Part shown: positions 24,026-33,053 of the stretch, piece by piece | Position numbering within the stretch: position 1 is the first letter of the stretch | How the letters are laid out: every line of letters starts with the position of its first letter | NCBI GenBank assembly: GCA_902363835.1 | Contig: CABJBM010000022.1 | Span: forward strand, 45,322 to 109,321 | Length of the DNA stretch: 64,000 nucleotides | Reading direction: 5' to 3' | From: Lachnospiraceae bacterium | GTDB lineage: Bacteria > Bacillota > Clostridia > Lachnospirales > Lachnospiraceae | Notes under the pieces: generated by a model | What the model was told of the DNA's origin: nothing | Seen by the model: only the letters and a program-made list of their open reading frames with translations | Databases searched by the model: none | Program-made: the position numbers and the translations under genes

Positions 24026-25195
24026 GTGAAAAAAACATTTGAATTGATTGCGCCCTGTCATTTTGGCATGGAAGCGGTCTTAAAAAGGGAAATTATTGAT
24101 CTGGGTTATGATATTGAATCCGTAGAAGACGGAAGAGTCACCTTTATCGGAGACGATGAGGCGGTCTGCCGTGCCAATGTGTTTCTGCGCACAGCGGAAA
24201 GAGTATTGTTAAAGGTAGGAAGCTTTCACGCGGAATCCTTTGAAGAGCTTTTTCAGGGAACCAGGGGGATCTCCTGGGAGGATTACATCCCACAGGATGG
24301 TAAGTTCTGGGTGGCAAAGGCTTCTTCCATTAAAAGTAAATTGTTCAGCCCCTCTGATATCCAGTCCATCATGAAAAAGGCCATGGTGGAGCGGTTAAAA
24401 GGGGCTTATGGTGTGGAGTGGTTTCCGGAGAGCGGAAGCAGCTATCCTTTGCGGGTATTCCTCTATAAGGACCAGGTGACTGTGGGCATTGATACTACAG
24501 GAGATTCCCTTCATAAGAGAGGGTACAGGACCTTGACCAGCAAGGCTCCTATTACGGAAACTCTTGCTGCAGCCCTGATTATGCTGACCCCGTGGAACAA
24601 GGACAGGATTCTGGTGGATCCTTTTTGCGGAAGCGGAACCTTTCTGATTGAGGCGGCCATGATGGCGGCCAATATGGCTCCCGGCATGAACCGTTCCTTT
24701 CTTGCGGAGGATTGGAAGAACCTCATCCCAAGAAAGTGCTGGTATGAGACCATGGATGAAGCAGGGGACCTTTTAGAGGAAAATGTAAAAGTGGACATAC
24801 AGGGATATGACATAGATGGTGAGATCGTAAAAGCTGCCAGATCCAATGCGGAGTCAGCCGGAGTAGATCATATGATCCATTTTCAGCAGAGACCTCTTGC
24901 CGCTTTAAGTCATCCCAAAAAGTATGGTTTCATCATTACAAATCCTCCTTATGGGGAACGAATCGAGGAAAAAAAGAATTTGCCGGAGTTGTACCGGCAG
25001 ATCGGGGAACGGTATAAGGCTCTTGACGCTTGGTCCTTATACATGATCACTGCCTATGAGGATGCGGAGAAGTATATCGGCAGAAAAGCTGATAAAAACC
25101 GGAAGATTTATAATGGAATGATGAAAACCTATTTCTATCAGTTTATGGGGCCAAAGCCCCCAAGAAAAAAAGTGGGAGATTCGGTTGAAGAATAA
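24026..25195 (+). CDS. THUMP-domain class I rRNA methyltransferase (RlmL-like)
   Basis: The GTG at 24026, one base after the previous stop, starts a 389-residue protein: an N-terminal ferredoxin-like/THUMP region (about 1-160) that binds RNA, and a Rossmann methyltransferase domain with DPFCGSGTFLIEAAMMAAN (about 192-210) and the catalytic NPPYGER (about 306-312). The NPPY motif marks N-methylation of a base exocyclic amine; RlmL/YpsC relatives make m2G in 23S rRNA. The target is inferred. Tight spacing on both sides shows operon membership. Confidence 0.9.
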   Translation: MKKTFELIAPCHFGMEAVLKREIIDLGYDIESVEDGRVTFIGDDEAVCRANVFLRTAERVLLKVGSFHAESFEELFQGTRGISWEDYIPQDGKFWVAKASSIKSKLFSPSDIQSIMKKAMVERLKGAYGVEWFPESGSSYPLRVFLYKDQVTVGIDTTGDSLHKRGYRTLTSKAPITETLAAALIMLTPWNKDRILVDPFCGSGTFLIEAAMMAANMAPGMNRSFLAEDWKNLIPRKCWYETMDEAGDLLEENVKVDIQGYDIDGEIVKAARSNAESAGVDHMIHFQQRPLAALSHPKKYGFIITNPPYGERIEEKKNLPELYRQIGERYKALDAWSLYMITAYEDAEKYIGRKADKNRKIYNGMMKTYFYQFMGPKPPRKKVGDSVEE

Positions 25196-26582
25196 AAAAA
25201 GTTTTTCCCTGCTTCTGATCATCATCTGCTTTGCGGCAGGATTCCATATTTCCAGTCTTGAGGCGGATCCTGCAAACGGAGCAGGTCAGGATTACGTAAA
25301 AGAGTCAGAAAGCGGGGAGCCATATAGCCGGACAGCATATAGCCGGACAGAGTCCCGGGACGCCGAAGTCTTAAAAGGACAGCTCCCGGCCTTTTATGAC
25401 GGGAGAAAAGAAGGCCGGGTTCCTTCTGTGAAAAACCAGGGTTCCATTGGCACCTGCTGGGCCTTTGCTTCCCTGCAGGCATTGGAAGCAGGACTTCTGC
25501 CGGAGGAAGGTTATGACTTTTCAGAAGACCATATGTCCTTGAACAATGGTTTTTGTATTCCTCAGGAAGAGGGCGGAGAATATACCATGTCAATGGCCTA
25601 TCTGCTGTCATGGAGAGGCCCGGTATTAGAAGAAGATGATCCATACGGCGATGGCTTTTCACCGGATGGCTTAGAAGCAGTAAAGCATGTCCAGGAGATT
25701 CAGATCCTTCCTGATAAGGATTATGAAAAGATCAAACGGGCTGTTCTTACGTATGGAGGGGTGCAAAGCTCCCTTTATACCTCCCTGACCGGCGAAGACA
25801 GCCGGTCTGTTTCCTACAATGAGGAGAATTTCGCCTATTGTTACATAGGCCCGGAACCTCCCAACCATGATTCCGTGATCATTGGCTGGGATGATGCATA
25901 TCCCAAGGAAAACTTTCGTGAGGAAGTCCAGGGGGATGGGGCATTTATCTGCATGAACAGCTGGGGAGATGGATTCGGGGATCAGGGCTATTTTTATGTG
26001 TCCTATTATGACTCCAATATGGGAAGGAATAATATTATTTATACGGTTGTGGAAGACACGGATAATTATGATCATATTTATCAGTCGGATTTAAGGGGCT
26101 GGGTCGGCCAGGTGGGATATGGAGAAGATACCATGTGGTTTTCCAATGTATACGAAGCCGGGGACCTTGAACGCCTTGAGGCGGCGGGCTTTTATGCCAC
26201 AGGTCCGGGAACATCCTATGAGGCTTATGTGGTACGTCATGCAGGAGAAGAGTCCGGTATTATGGAAGGCCGGGATTTTGACCGGAAGGTATTCCTTTCC
26301 AGGGGGAGCTTTGACTATGGAGGATATTATACGGTTCCGCTTACGGGAAACCACCGGGAGGACTTAGAACTTTCCCCTGGGGAACGTTTTGCAGTGATCA
26401 TAAAGATCACCACCCCGGATGCGGTCCATCCAGCTGCCATTGAGTATGATGCAGGAGACGGACGTACTTTTGTCAATATCTCAGACGGGGAGGGTTATAT
26501 CAGCGCCGATGGTATTACATGGGAGCGGGCAGAGAGCCAGAACTGCAACTTATGCTTAAAGGCGTATACAAAAGACCGGTGA
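25185..26582 (+). CDS. Secreted papain-like (C1) cysteine protease with lectin-like domain
   Basis: A TTG at 25185, overlapping the previous gene by 11 bp, starts a 465-residue product. A signal peptide or membrane anchor (7-24) is followed by a short linker and a C1A protease domain: Gln85 and catalytic Cys91 in KNQGSIGTCWAFASLQAL, His228 in NHDSVIIGWDD, Asn258 in MNSWGDGFGDQGYFYVSY. There is no usual inhibitory propeptide. A C-terminal beta-rich domain (about 300-460) resembles the lectin-like domain fused to clostridial C1 proteases. It should act outside the cell on peptides or wall proteins. Its place in an RNA/nucleotide housekeeping operon is unusual. Confidence 0.88.
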   Translation: MKNKKSFSLLLIIICFAAGFHISSLEADPANGAGQDYVKESESGEPYSRTAYSRTESRDAEVLKGQLPAFYDGRKEGRVPSVKNQGSIGTCWAFASLQALEAGLLPEEGYDFSEDHMSLNNGFCIPQEEGGEYTMSMAYLLSWRGPVLEEDDPYGDGFSPDGLEAVKHVQEIQILPDKDYEKIKRAVLTYGGVQSSLYTSLTGEDSRSVSYNEENFAYCYIGPEPPNHDSVIIGWDDAYPKENFREEVQGDGAFICMNSWGDGFGDQGYFYVSYYDSNMGRNNIIYTVVEDTDNYDHIYQSDLRGWVGQVGYGEDTMWFSNVYEAGDLERLEAAGFYATGPGTSYEAYVVRHAGEESGIMEGRDFDRKVFLSRGSFDYGGYYTVPLTGNHREDLELSPGERFAVIIKITTPDAVHPAAIEYDAGDGRTFVNISDGEGYISADGITWERAESQNCNLCLKAYTKDR

Positions 26583-26606
26583 AAGGGATTATGGAGGAAG
26601 GAAGAA

Positions 26607-27242
26607 ATGAGCGATAATAAGATCGTATTTGCCACAGGGAATGAAGGGAAAATGAGGGAGATCAGAGAGATCCTTAAGGACCTGGGAATGGAAGTCCTCT
26701 CCATGAAAGAGGCCGGAGCAAACCTGGATATTGTGGAAGATGGAAGTACATTTGGGGAAAATGCCGAGATAAAGGCCAGGGAAGTGTGGAAAAAGACAGG
26801 AGGGATCGTCCTTGCAGATGATTCCGGCCTGGTAGTAGACTGCTTAAACGGAGAGCCTGGGATCTTTTCCGCCAGATATATGGGGGAAGATACCTCCTAT
26901 GAGATTAAAAACCAGAATATCCTTGACAGGGCCGCCCATGCAAAGGGAGAGGAAAGAAGCGCCCGTTTTGTTTGCAATATCGCTGCAGTGCTCCCCAATG
27001 GTCAGGCGCTTCATACGGAAGAGTCCATGGAAGGGCTTCTGGCTGACCGGCCTGCCGGAGAGGGTGGATTTGGTTATGACCCTATCCTCTATATCCCGGA
27101 ATTCGGAGTGACCAGTGCCCAGCTTACCCTGGAGCAGAAGAATAAAATCAGCCATCGCGGAAAGGCTTTAGAGGCCATGAAACGGATGCTTATAGAAATT
27201 TTTACAGGAGGGGAGAATCATGAAAGTACTGATTGTCAGTGA
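26607..27242 (+). CDS. rdgB: XTP/dITP diphosphatase (RdgB/HAM1)
   Basis: The 211-residue protein has the Ham1 pattern: FATGNEGKMREIREIL (residues 8-23), the catalytic ADDSGLVVD near 69, GEPGIFSARY and AGEGGFGYDPI near 149. It hydrolyses non-canonical purine triphosphates to keep them out of DNA and RNA. A C-terminal extension of about ten residues overlaps the next gene by 23 bp, giving translational coupling. The rdgB-phosphodiesterase pair parallels ysnA-ysnB of Bacillus subtilis. Confidence 0.95.
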   Translation: MSDNKIVFATGNEGKMREIREILKDLGMEVLSMKEAGANLDIVEDGSTFGENAEIKAREVWKKTGGIVLADDSGLVVDCLNGEPGIFSARYMGEDTSYEIKNQNILDRAAHAKGEERSARFVCNIAAVLPNGQALHTEESMEGLLADRPAGEGGFGYDPILYIPEFGVTSAQLTLEQKNKISHRGKALEAMKRMLIEIFTGGENHESTDCQ

Positions 27243-27711
27243 TACGCATCGCAAAGATGAGAGTTTACAGAAAATCATTGCAGAAACCAAACCACTTGAC
27301 ATGCTGATACATCTGGGCGATTCAGAAGGCAGTGAAGAAAAAATCGCAGGCTGGATTCCAGCAGGATGTGAGCTTCAGATGGTCCTTGGAAACAATGACT
27401 TTTTCTCGGATCTGGACCGGGAGAGAGAAGTGAAAATAGGGAAATACCGGGCTTTGCTGACTCATGGGCATTATTATAATGTCTCCCTTGGAGTCGAACG
27501 CCTGGAACAGGAGGCAGCGGAAAGAGGCCTTGATATCGCTATGTACGGCCATACACACAAACCTTTTTACGAGGTACATAATGGGATCACGATTTTAAAT
27601 CCGGGCAGCCTTTCCTATCCACGTCAGGAAGGAAGAAAACCATCTTACATGATTATGGAGACTGATGAGCAGGGGGAGGCTCATTTTACTTTGAAGTTTC
27701 TGGAAAAATAA
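27220..27711 (+). CDS. YfcE/MJ0936-type metallophosphoesterase (YsnB-like)
   Basis: The 163-residue product has DTH (8-10), LGDSEG (31-36), GNND (57-60), THGHYY (83-88) and GHTH (109-112), then NPGS; all expected ligands of the two-metal site are present. It begins inside the rdgB gene (23-bp overlap) with GGAGGGG upstream. Related proteins hydrolyse phosphodiesters with manganese or nickel; the cellular substrate is not known. It closes the operon, and a long terminator follows. Confidence 0.9.
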   Translation: MKVLIVSDTHRKDESLQKIIAETKPLDMLIHLGDSEGSEEKIAGWIPAGCELQMVLGNNDFFSDLDREREVKIGKYRALLTHGHYYNVSLGVERLEQEAAERGLDIAMYGHTHKPFYEVHNGITILNPGSLSYPRQEGRKPSYMIMETDEQGEAHFTLKFLEK

Positions 27712-27766
27712 TTTTTTAGAAAAAACAGGTGGTTCCCCGGAAAACAGACGGAAGGTTTCCGGTATA

Positions 27767-27831
27767 AATAAGGTGCTGATGCAAAAAAGAGTATCTGATA
27801 TTTGCTCTTCTTTTTGCAGCAGCACCTTATT
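27767..27831. terminator. Bidirectional terminator between convergent genes
   Basis: AATAAGGTGCTG pairs with CAGCACCTTATT, continued by an inner GCAAAAAAGAG / CTCTTCTTTTTGC stem with a bulge. It serves both the phosphodiesterase operon and the GH4 gene. Confidence 0.85.
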
Positions 27832-27842
27832 CATTTATTCCA

Positions 27843-29240
27843 TTATTTCCAGCCTTCCGGCAAATAGGCCATGGTGTTTTTTATCATGTCGTCTGCCAGC
27901 TTTTTGATCTCTTCTTCCCCTGCCCGTCCTTTTACCAGAGGATCGCTTAAAAAGGCTTCGTACACCAGGGAGCGGTCACAGGTGAGGGCGGCATCCAGGA
28001 TGCGCTGGTGGTTGGCAATGTGGGGCATGATCAGTTCAAGGACAGTTTCCGGTATGGAGCCTGCTGCCACAGGCTTAATGCTGTCCCTGCTGAACAGGGC
28101 GTTTGTTTCAACAACGGCTTCTGCAGGCAGGTTTGGAATCTGTAAAAAGGAATTAGGGATATTGACATTGCTGACGGTTCTTTCAAGGCCGCACAAGGCC
28201 TTGATGAGCAGGATACCTTCTTCTCCCGATGGCTTTAAATCAATTTCCTCTTCCCCGCTTGCAAGACGGCGGCTCTTGGCTAAACGGTTTTTTAAATCCT
28301 CTTTTCTCCAGGCAACGGTGGTAAGGCCGAATTTCCAGCTTTTTACGGTTTCCGGGTCTTTTAAGTAATCACTTCCAGGCATGAATTCCACAAGGTGGCG
28401 GTCACCGGCAGCGGCCATCAGGCCATAGCGGCGGAAAAGGTCAAATTTTACCCTGTGGGCGCATTCAAAGCTGTTGTTTGCCCAGTTCTTGTCAGGCTCA
28501 TTATAGCCTTCCTGGTAATGGGATTCAATGTAATCCCTGTAAACAGGAAACAAATCGATTCCCTTGTAGGAAGCCTGATCAAACCAGGTAAAGTGGTTGA
28601 TTCCCAGAACGTTTACATGGATATCACGGCGGTCAACGTTTTCAAAGCCAAAGGTTTCTTCGCAGATCCCCTTTAAAACCTTCTGGGTACCAAATACTTC
28701 ATGGCAGCAGCCAAAGGCTCTGATCTGGGGAAAAACATGGTAAAGGGTCTTTACGCATAAGGACATGGGATTTGTATAGTTGATGACCCACGCATCTGGA
28801 GAGTATTCTTTTATTGCTTCTGCAATGGTCACGAACATTGGGATGGTGCGGAGGGCACGGATCATTCCACCCGGGCCGGCGGTATCACCTACGGACTGGT
28901 AGATGCCAAGCCTCTCAGGAAGATGAACATCGGAATCCATTTCATCAAAGGTTCCCGGGAGAATGGAGATAACTGCAAAGTTACAGCCTGTCAGGGCTTC
29001 CTTTAAGGAAGAAGCGGTGACATAATTCCATTTTCCGGTGGTATCCTCCCTGTTTGTCAGTTTGCTGCCAATGATCTCATTGTTTTTTGCTGCCGCCTCG
29101 TCAATGTCATATAAACGGATGGTTCCGCTTAAGGAATCGTCCATGGAAAGATCCGTCATAAAGGTCCAGGCCCAGCCTCTGGAGCCGCCTCCGATGTAGG
29201 CGATATTAATATCGCTGACTTTGTTGTTCGCGTATTTCAT
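27843..29240 (-). CDS. lplD: Glycoside hydrolase family 4, alpha-galacturonidase type (CHEV motif)
   Basis: The 465-residue protein has an N-terminal NAD-binding fold (YIGGGSRGW, 15-23), NYTNP (154-158), and the motif CHEV at residues 179-182. Within GH4 the CHEV motif marks alpha-galacturonidases of the LplD type, which hydrolyse galacturonides by NAD- and metal-dependent oxidation-elimination; other GH4 enzymes have different residues there. Length is normal. Neighbouring GH105 and YesMN genes support a pectin role. AGGAGG precedes the ATG. It is divergent from an AraC gene, with a TCTCA-N6-TGAGA repeat between them. Confidence 0.85.
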   Translation of the reverse strand: MKYANNKVSDINIAYIGGGSRGWAWTFMTDLSMDDSLSGTIRLYDIDEAAAKNNEIIGSKLTNREDTTGKWNYVTASSLKEALTGCNFAVISILPGTFDEMDSDVHLPERLGIYQSVGDTAGPGGMIRALRTIPMFVTIAEAIKEYSPDAWVINYTNPMSLCVKTLYHVFPQIRAFGCCHEVFGTQKVLKGICEETFGFENVDRRDIHVNVLGINHFTWFDQASYKGIDLFPVYRDYIESHYQEGYNEPDKNWANNSFECAHRVKFDLFRRYGLMAAAGDRHLVEFMPGSDYLKDPETVKSWKFGLTTVAWRKEDLKNRLAKSRRLASGEEEIDLKPSGEEGILLIKALCGLERTVSNVNIPNSFLQIPNLPAEAVVETNALFSRDSIKPVAAGSIPETVLELIMPHIANHQRILDAALTCDRSLVYEAFLSDPLVKGRAGEEEIKKLADDMIKNTMAYLPEGWK

Positions 29241-29363
29241 AAGGGTATCCTCCTGTTAAAAGAATTGGTTTTTCGGATGGACGGGGCAAAGAGCGCCCCT
29301 TTTATCTTCACTTGCTTTGCAAGTTCATATAAGTTATATTATAATGGATTATAGTATTATAAA

Positions 29364-29379
29364 TCTCATATAATTGAGA
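29364..29379. promoter_or_regulatory. Inverted repeat in the GH4-AraC divergent promoter region
   Basis: TCTCA, 6 bp, TGAGA, within a very AT-rich 180-bp gap that also holds ACTTGC-TTT-GCAAGT near 29309. Either may be a regulator site; TATAAT-like boxes overlap the first. Confidence 0.45.
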
Positions 29380-29426
29380 CTTTTTTTAATAAAATCATAC
29401 TTTTGGCTACTATTATGGAGGATGGA

Positions 29427-30287
29427 ATGGAAAAAACCATATTTTCAGAAAGCATGGAGGGAATCACCATTGATCGGGTGGTCCGGGATCAGGAATATTC
29501 CATGACCATGAAGCATTTTCACGATACTTATGAACTTTATTTTCTTCTGGAAGGAGAGCGTCATTATTTCATAGAAAAAGAAACCTATTACGTGAAAACA
29601 GGGGATGTTGTCTTGATAAACCGGGAACAGGTCCATAAGACAAGCCAGGCGGGAAGCAAAAGGCATGACAGGATCCTTCTCCAGCTAAGCGGAAGGGTTT
29701 TGGAGCCATGGCTTAAGAATGCGGGGATGTATTCTCTTGAACGGATATTCGGGGATTATTATGGAGTTGCCAGGCTTACTGAAACAGAATGGGAGGAAAT
29801 GAAGGAGCTTTTGATGGGGCTTTCAGAGGAAATGACCCACAGGAGGGAGAGGTATGAGGTAATGGTAAGGCTGAAACTTTCCCAGATTTTATTGATGATC
29901 TTCCGCAGCAGGAAGAAAAACCTGCTTAAGGAGATGCCTCCAAGGGTGCAGACTGCAAAGCATGGAAAGGTGCATGAAGTGGCGGAATATTTAACCCTTC
30001 ACTGTGAGACTGGAGAGAGCTTGGACCAACTGGCAGAGGCCTTTTTTATCAGCAAATCTTATTTAAGCAGGATTTTCCGGGAGGTGACCGGATTTTCCGT
30101 AAATGAGTACCGGAACCTGGCCAGAGTGAGAAAGGCGAGGGAGCTGCTGGCTGGCAGCGGATATTCCATCACAGAAATATCGGAGATCCTTGGATTTGAA
30201 AGCGTCACCTACTTTGAGCGGGTATTTAAAAAGCATACGGATATGACACCGCTGAAATACAGAAAAGAAGCAGGAAGAACCCGGTGA
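29427..30287 (+). CDS. AraC-family regulator with cupin sensor domain
   Basis: Start ATG 29427 (GGAGG 5 bp upstream) gives 286 residues. The N-terminal half is a cupin (FHDTYELYFLLEGERHYFIE, about 30-50) that probably binds a sugar; the C-terminal double helix-turn-helix includes LDQLAEAFFISKSYLSRIF and the family signature ITEISEILGFESVTYFERVF with TPLKYR. It most likely activates the divergent alpha-galacturonidase gene in response to a pectin sugar, an inference from position. A clear terminator follows. Confidence 0.9.
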   Translation: MEKTIFSESMEGITIDRVVRDQEYSMTMKHFHDTYELYFLLEGERHYFIEKETYYVKTGDVVLINREQVHKTSQAGSKRHDRILLQLSGRVLEPWLKNAGMYSLERIFGDYYGVARLTETEWEEMKELLMGLSEEMTHRRERYEVMVRLKLSQILLMIFRSRKKNLLKEMPPRVQTAKHGKVHEVAEYLTLHCETGESLDQLAEAFFISKSYLSRIFREVTGFSVNEYRNLARVRKARELLAGSGYSITEISEILGFESVTYFERVFKKHTDMTPLKYRKEAGRTR

Positions 30288-30325
30288 CAGAGGGCTTCCC
30301 ATGGGTTAAGAAAGGCATAAAAGAA

Positions 30326-30363
30326 GGAACATGGCCGGAGCATAAGCCATGTTCCTTTTTTTC
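30326..30363 (+). terminator. Terminator of the araC gene
   Basis: GGAACATGGC / GCCATGTTCC with a 10-nt loop and a T-run, between convergent araC and GH105 genes. Confidence 0.85.
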
Positions 30364-30386
30364 CTTACAGCGTCATTGCCGCAGGA

Positions 30387-31511
30387 TCATTCCTTTTGCA
30401 GAGCCTCGCACAAAGCGGTCAGGGTCAGGGCCTGTCCGTAGGCCATGGGCATAAGGGCGATGTTCTTATAATGATCCCCATCCATGCCGATTCCGGTACC
30501 TGCCGACACGTTCAGCACGGTTCCATCCTCAGAAATGTTAGCGCAGATGGCTTCAATGGCCCGGTCAGCGGCAGCCTTGCAGGAGCTGTCAAGAATCCCT
30601 GATTTTACACCTCTTAACAGTCCGGCGGCAATGGCTGCTGAGCCGGAAACTTCGTCATAGCTGGAATCGTCTGTGAGAACGGTGTGCCACAGTCCGGAGG
30701 CAGACTGGAGGCGTAAAAGGGCGGATGCCTGGGATTTGAAGGTATCTGTTAAAAAGGCCCTCACCCCTTGGCTTAAGCCATCCCCGCAGGTATCTAAGTA
30801 TTCCATAACACCGTAAATAAACCAGGAGTTTCCTCTGCACCAGAAGATGCCGCCGAAATTGTCCATGCGCTCAAAGCTGAACCCGTGATGGAAGAGCCCG
30901 GTCTGCTTATCAAAGAGATATTTAATATGGACCAGGAACTGGTGAAGGGCTTCATCCTTCCAGAGAGAGTTTTTGGATATGTATCCCATGTTATTTAAGA
31001 AAAGTACGGACATGAACAGAGTGTCCACCCAGATCTGTCCGTTGTTTAAGCTCACGCCATCCCTGTCTCCAATGGCGCTGGTCACGTGCTGGAATCCATT
31101 GTCAGGGGTTTTAGGAAGGTCATTGATAAGCCAGTCCGCTCTCTGAGCGCATATGTTATAAAATTCCTCTTGATTGTCAAGGCTTCCATATAAAAAGGAC
31201 AGGGGAAGAAATGGAGCTGTGGTATTGATATTTTTGGATGGAAGTCCCTTTTTCTGATGGCCGCTGTACCATTTTTCAAAGAAGGGAAGATACCTGCCGT
31301 CTCCGTAAAATTCCTGAAGCTTGTATAAGCCGTACAGTCCCACACCCTGTGGCCAGTCCCATTCCTCTATGCCGAAATCCCTTTGTATGAGTCCCTTTTT
31401 TGTGTCATTGCTGCTGACGGTCTTATCCTGATCGTAATCATATCCTCCAAGATTCATCAGTTTTTCCACAACCAGATGGATCTTTTTAAGCAGCTGTTCA
31501 TTTGTCATCAT
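30387..31511 (-). CDS. GH105 unsaturated rhamnogalacturonyl hydrolase (YteR/YesR-like)
   Basis: The 374-residue product fits GH105 in length and motifs: WDWPQGVGLYGL (about 52-63), GQIWVDTLFMSVLFL with a catalytic Asp, FWCRGNSWFIYGVMEYL, the EVSGSAAIAAGLLRG block and MPMAYGQALTL at the C-terminus, all parts of the (alpha/alpha)6 barrel. No signal peptide, so it acts in the cytoplasm, removing the unsaturated uronate from lyase-made pectin oligosaccharides brought in by the ABC system. It is the third gene of a yesM-yesN-GH105 unit (26-bp gap). It links the sensor pair to pectin use. Confidence 0.92.
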   Translation of the reverse strand: MMTNEQLLKKIHLVVEKLMNLGGYDYDQDKTVSSNDTKKGLIQRDFGIEEWDWPQGVGLYGLYKLQEFYGDGRYLPFFEKWYSGHQKKGLPSKNINTTAPFLPLSFLYGSLDNQEEFYNICAQRADWLINDLPKTPDNGFQHVTSAIGDRDGVSLNNGQIWVDTLFMSVLFLNNMGYISKNSLWKDEALHQFLVHIKYLFDKQTGLFHHGFSFERMDNFGGIFWCRGNSWFIYGVMEYLDTCGDGLSQGVRAFLTDTFKSQASALLRLQSASGLWHTVLTDDSSYDEVSGSAAIAAGLLRGVKSGILDSSCKAAADRAIEAICANISEDGTVLNVSAGTGIGMDGDHYKNIALMPMAYGQALTLTALCEALQKE

Positions 31512-31537
31512 TATTTTTTCTCCTTTTCCATGTTTGC

Positions 31538-33052
31538 TTAAAGTTTGTTTTTCAGCTTTTCTATATATTCGGTCGGCGGAAGGCCGGTATACCGCTTGAA
31601 TACCTGACTGAAGTACTGGGGATTGCTGCCAAATCCTACCTGGCGGGCAATCTGCTTTACGTTATCATTGTGATAATACGTCATCAGCCGTATGGCTTCC
31701 TCCATTCGCTCCTTGTTTAAGTAGTCGGAAAAACGCATCCCTTCCTCTTTTATGAACTGTTTGCTTAGGTATCCCACGCTTACGAAAAGATAATTCTCAG
31801 CCAGCCATTTTAAAGAAAGATTTTCAGAGTATAAATGTTCCCTGATGTAGGCTTTTAAAAGAGCGATGTTGGAACCTGTTTTATGGGCTCCGGGCATTGT
31901 GTCTTTCTGGACAAGGACCACACGAAGGAGCTCCCTGATCCCTGATATGGTATCACAGGAATAAAGACGCCGGAAAAAGTCACAGACAGCATCCACAGGA
32001 AGCTTTTCCCGTTCCGGTCCGGTTTGAAGGAATAAACCAAGTGCAAGGTTTCTGGCAGTGGATATGGGGATGGAGTCCATAAAAACAGAGTCAAGGAGTT
32101 CGGCTGCCTGTACCGTGTCTGCCGCAGAGGTAATGGAGTCCTCCAGCCTGCTGATCATCCAGGGGGAAGCGATATGGTTTCTGATCTCATGGGTTTCTCC
32201 CCCTTCGCCTATGAGAAGGATCCGTTCAAATCGGGAAATCTTCTGAATGATCTCCTGGAAAAGCTTTTCGGCTGAATCCCTGTGAAGGAAATCCGCTTCA
32301 AAGGTGACGGACTGGCCGGGATACCGGAGCCTGGTGACAGCACTTTGGATCCGTTCCTGAATCGCCAGAGTAAAAGCCGGGAATACGAGAACCGCTGTAT
32401 TTTTCACGTAAAGAATGGAAAACTGCAGAGGAACCTTGGAAGCTTCTAAAAGCTTTCTTACGTCACAGACAAAGCTTTTTAAATAACTTTCTTCCACAAA
32501 GGAACAGATGCAGGCGTAAACGCAGTTTTTTGGAAGGGATAAAAGTCCCTGGTATTTGCGGAATACGGCTGAAAAGGAATCCTGGTGTTCCAGGGCTTCC
32601 ATAATAAAGCTCTGTTCCAGGGGGAAATGCAGGCTCCTTAAAAAGTCATGCTGCTGCATTTTCCTGTCTTCTTCTTCCTGAAGGCGTTCCTTTCTTATGG
32701 AAACCAGGGATTCGATCAGTTCATTTTTATCCGTTGGTTTTAAAAGGTAATACCTAACCCCGTATTTCATAGCCTGCTTGGCGTATTCAAAATCATTGTA
32801 GCCGGAAAGAAGAATAAACGTGATTCTGGAATCGGATTTTATGGAACGCTCGATTAAGTCCAGCCCGTTTAGGATAGGCATTCGGATATCCGTGATCACC
32901 ACATCCGGATAATCGTCACAGATCATATCATAGGCCTCCATTCCGTTTTTTGCAGTGGCGATGAGCTTATACCCAATGGACTCGTAATCGATCATCTGGG
33001 AAAGGGCCTCTCTTATAATCAGCTCATCATCAACAATCATCAGTCTCAGCAT
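31538..33052 (-). CDS. Response regulator, YesN type (REC plus AraC HTH)
   Basis: The 504-residue protein has a receiver domain (1-120) with Asp8-Asp9, phosphoacceptor Asp55 (VITDIRMPILNG) and Lys105 (LLKPTDK), a long middle region, and a C-terminal AraC DNA-binding domain with LSLKWLAENYLFVSVGYLSKQF and VKQIARQVGFGSNPQYFSQVF. It is encoded one base after the sensor kinase gene stop. It probably activates the divergent binding-protein/permease operon at 34999 and perhaps its own unit. Confidence 0.94.
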   Translation of the reverse strand: MLRLMIVDDELIIREALSQMIDYESIGYKLIATAKNGMEAYDMICDDYPDVVITDIRMPILNGLDLIERSIKSDSRITFILLSGYNDFEYAKQAMKYGVRYYLLKPTDKNELIESLVSIRKERLQEEEDRKMQQHDFLRSLHFPLEQSFIMEALEHQDSFSAVFRKYQGLLSLPKNCVYACICSFVEESYLKSFVCDVRKLLEASKVPLQFSILYVKNTAVLVFPAFTLAIQERIQSAVTRLRYPGQSVTFEADFLHRDSAEKLFQEIIQKISRFERILLIGEGGETHEIRNHIASPWMISRLEDSITSAADTVQAAELLDSVFMDSIPISTARNLALGLFLQTGPEREKLPVDAVCDFFRRLYSCDTISGIRELLRVVLVQKDTMPGAHKTGSNIALLKAYIREHLYSENLSLKWLAENYLFVSVGYLSKQFIKEEGMRFSDYLNKERMEEAIRLMTYYHNDNVKQIARQVGFGSNPQYFSQVFKRYTGLPPTEYIEKLKNKL

Positions 33053-33053
33053 A

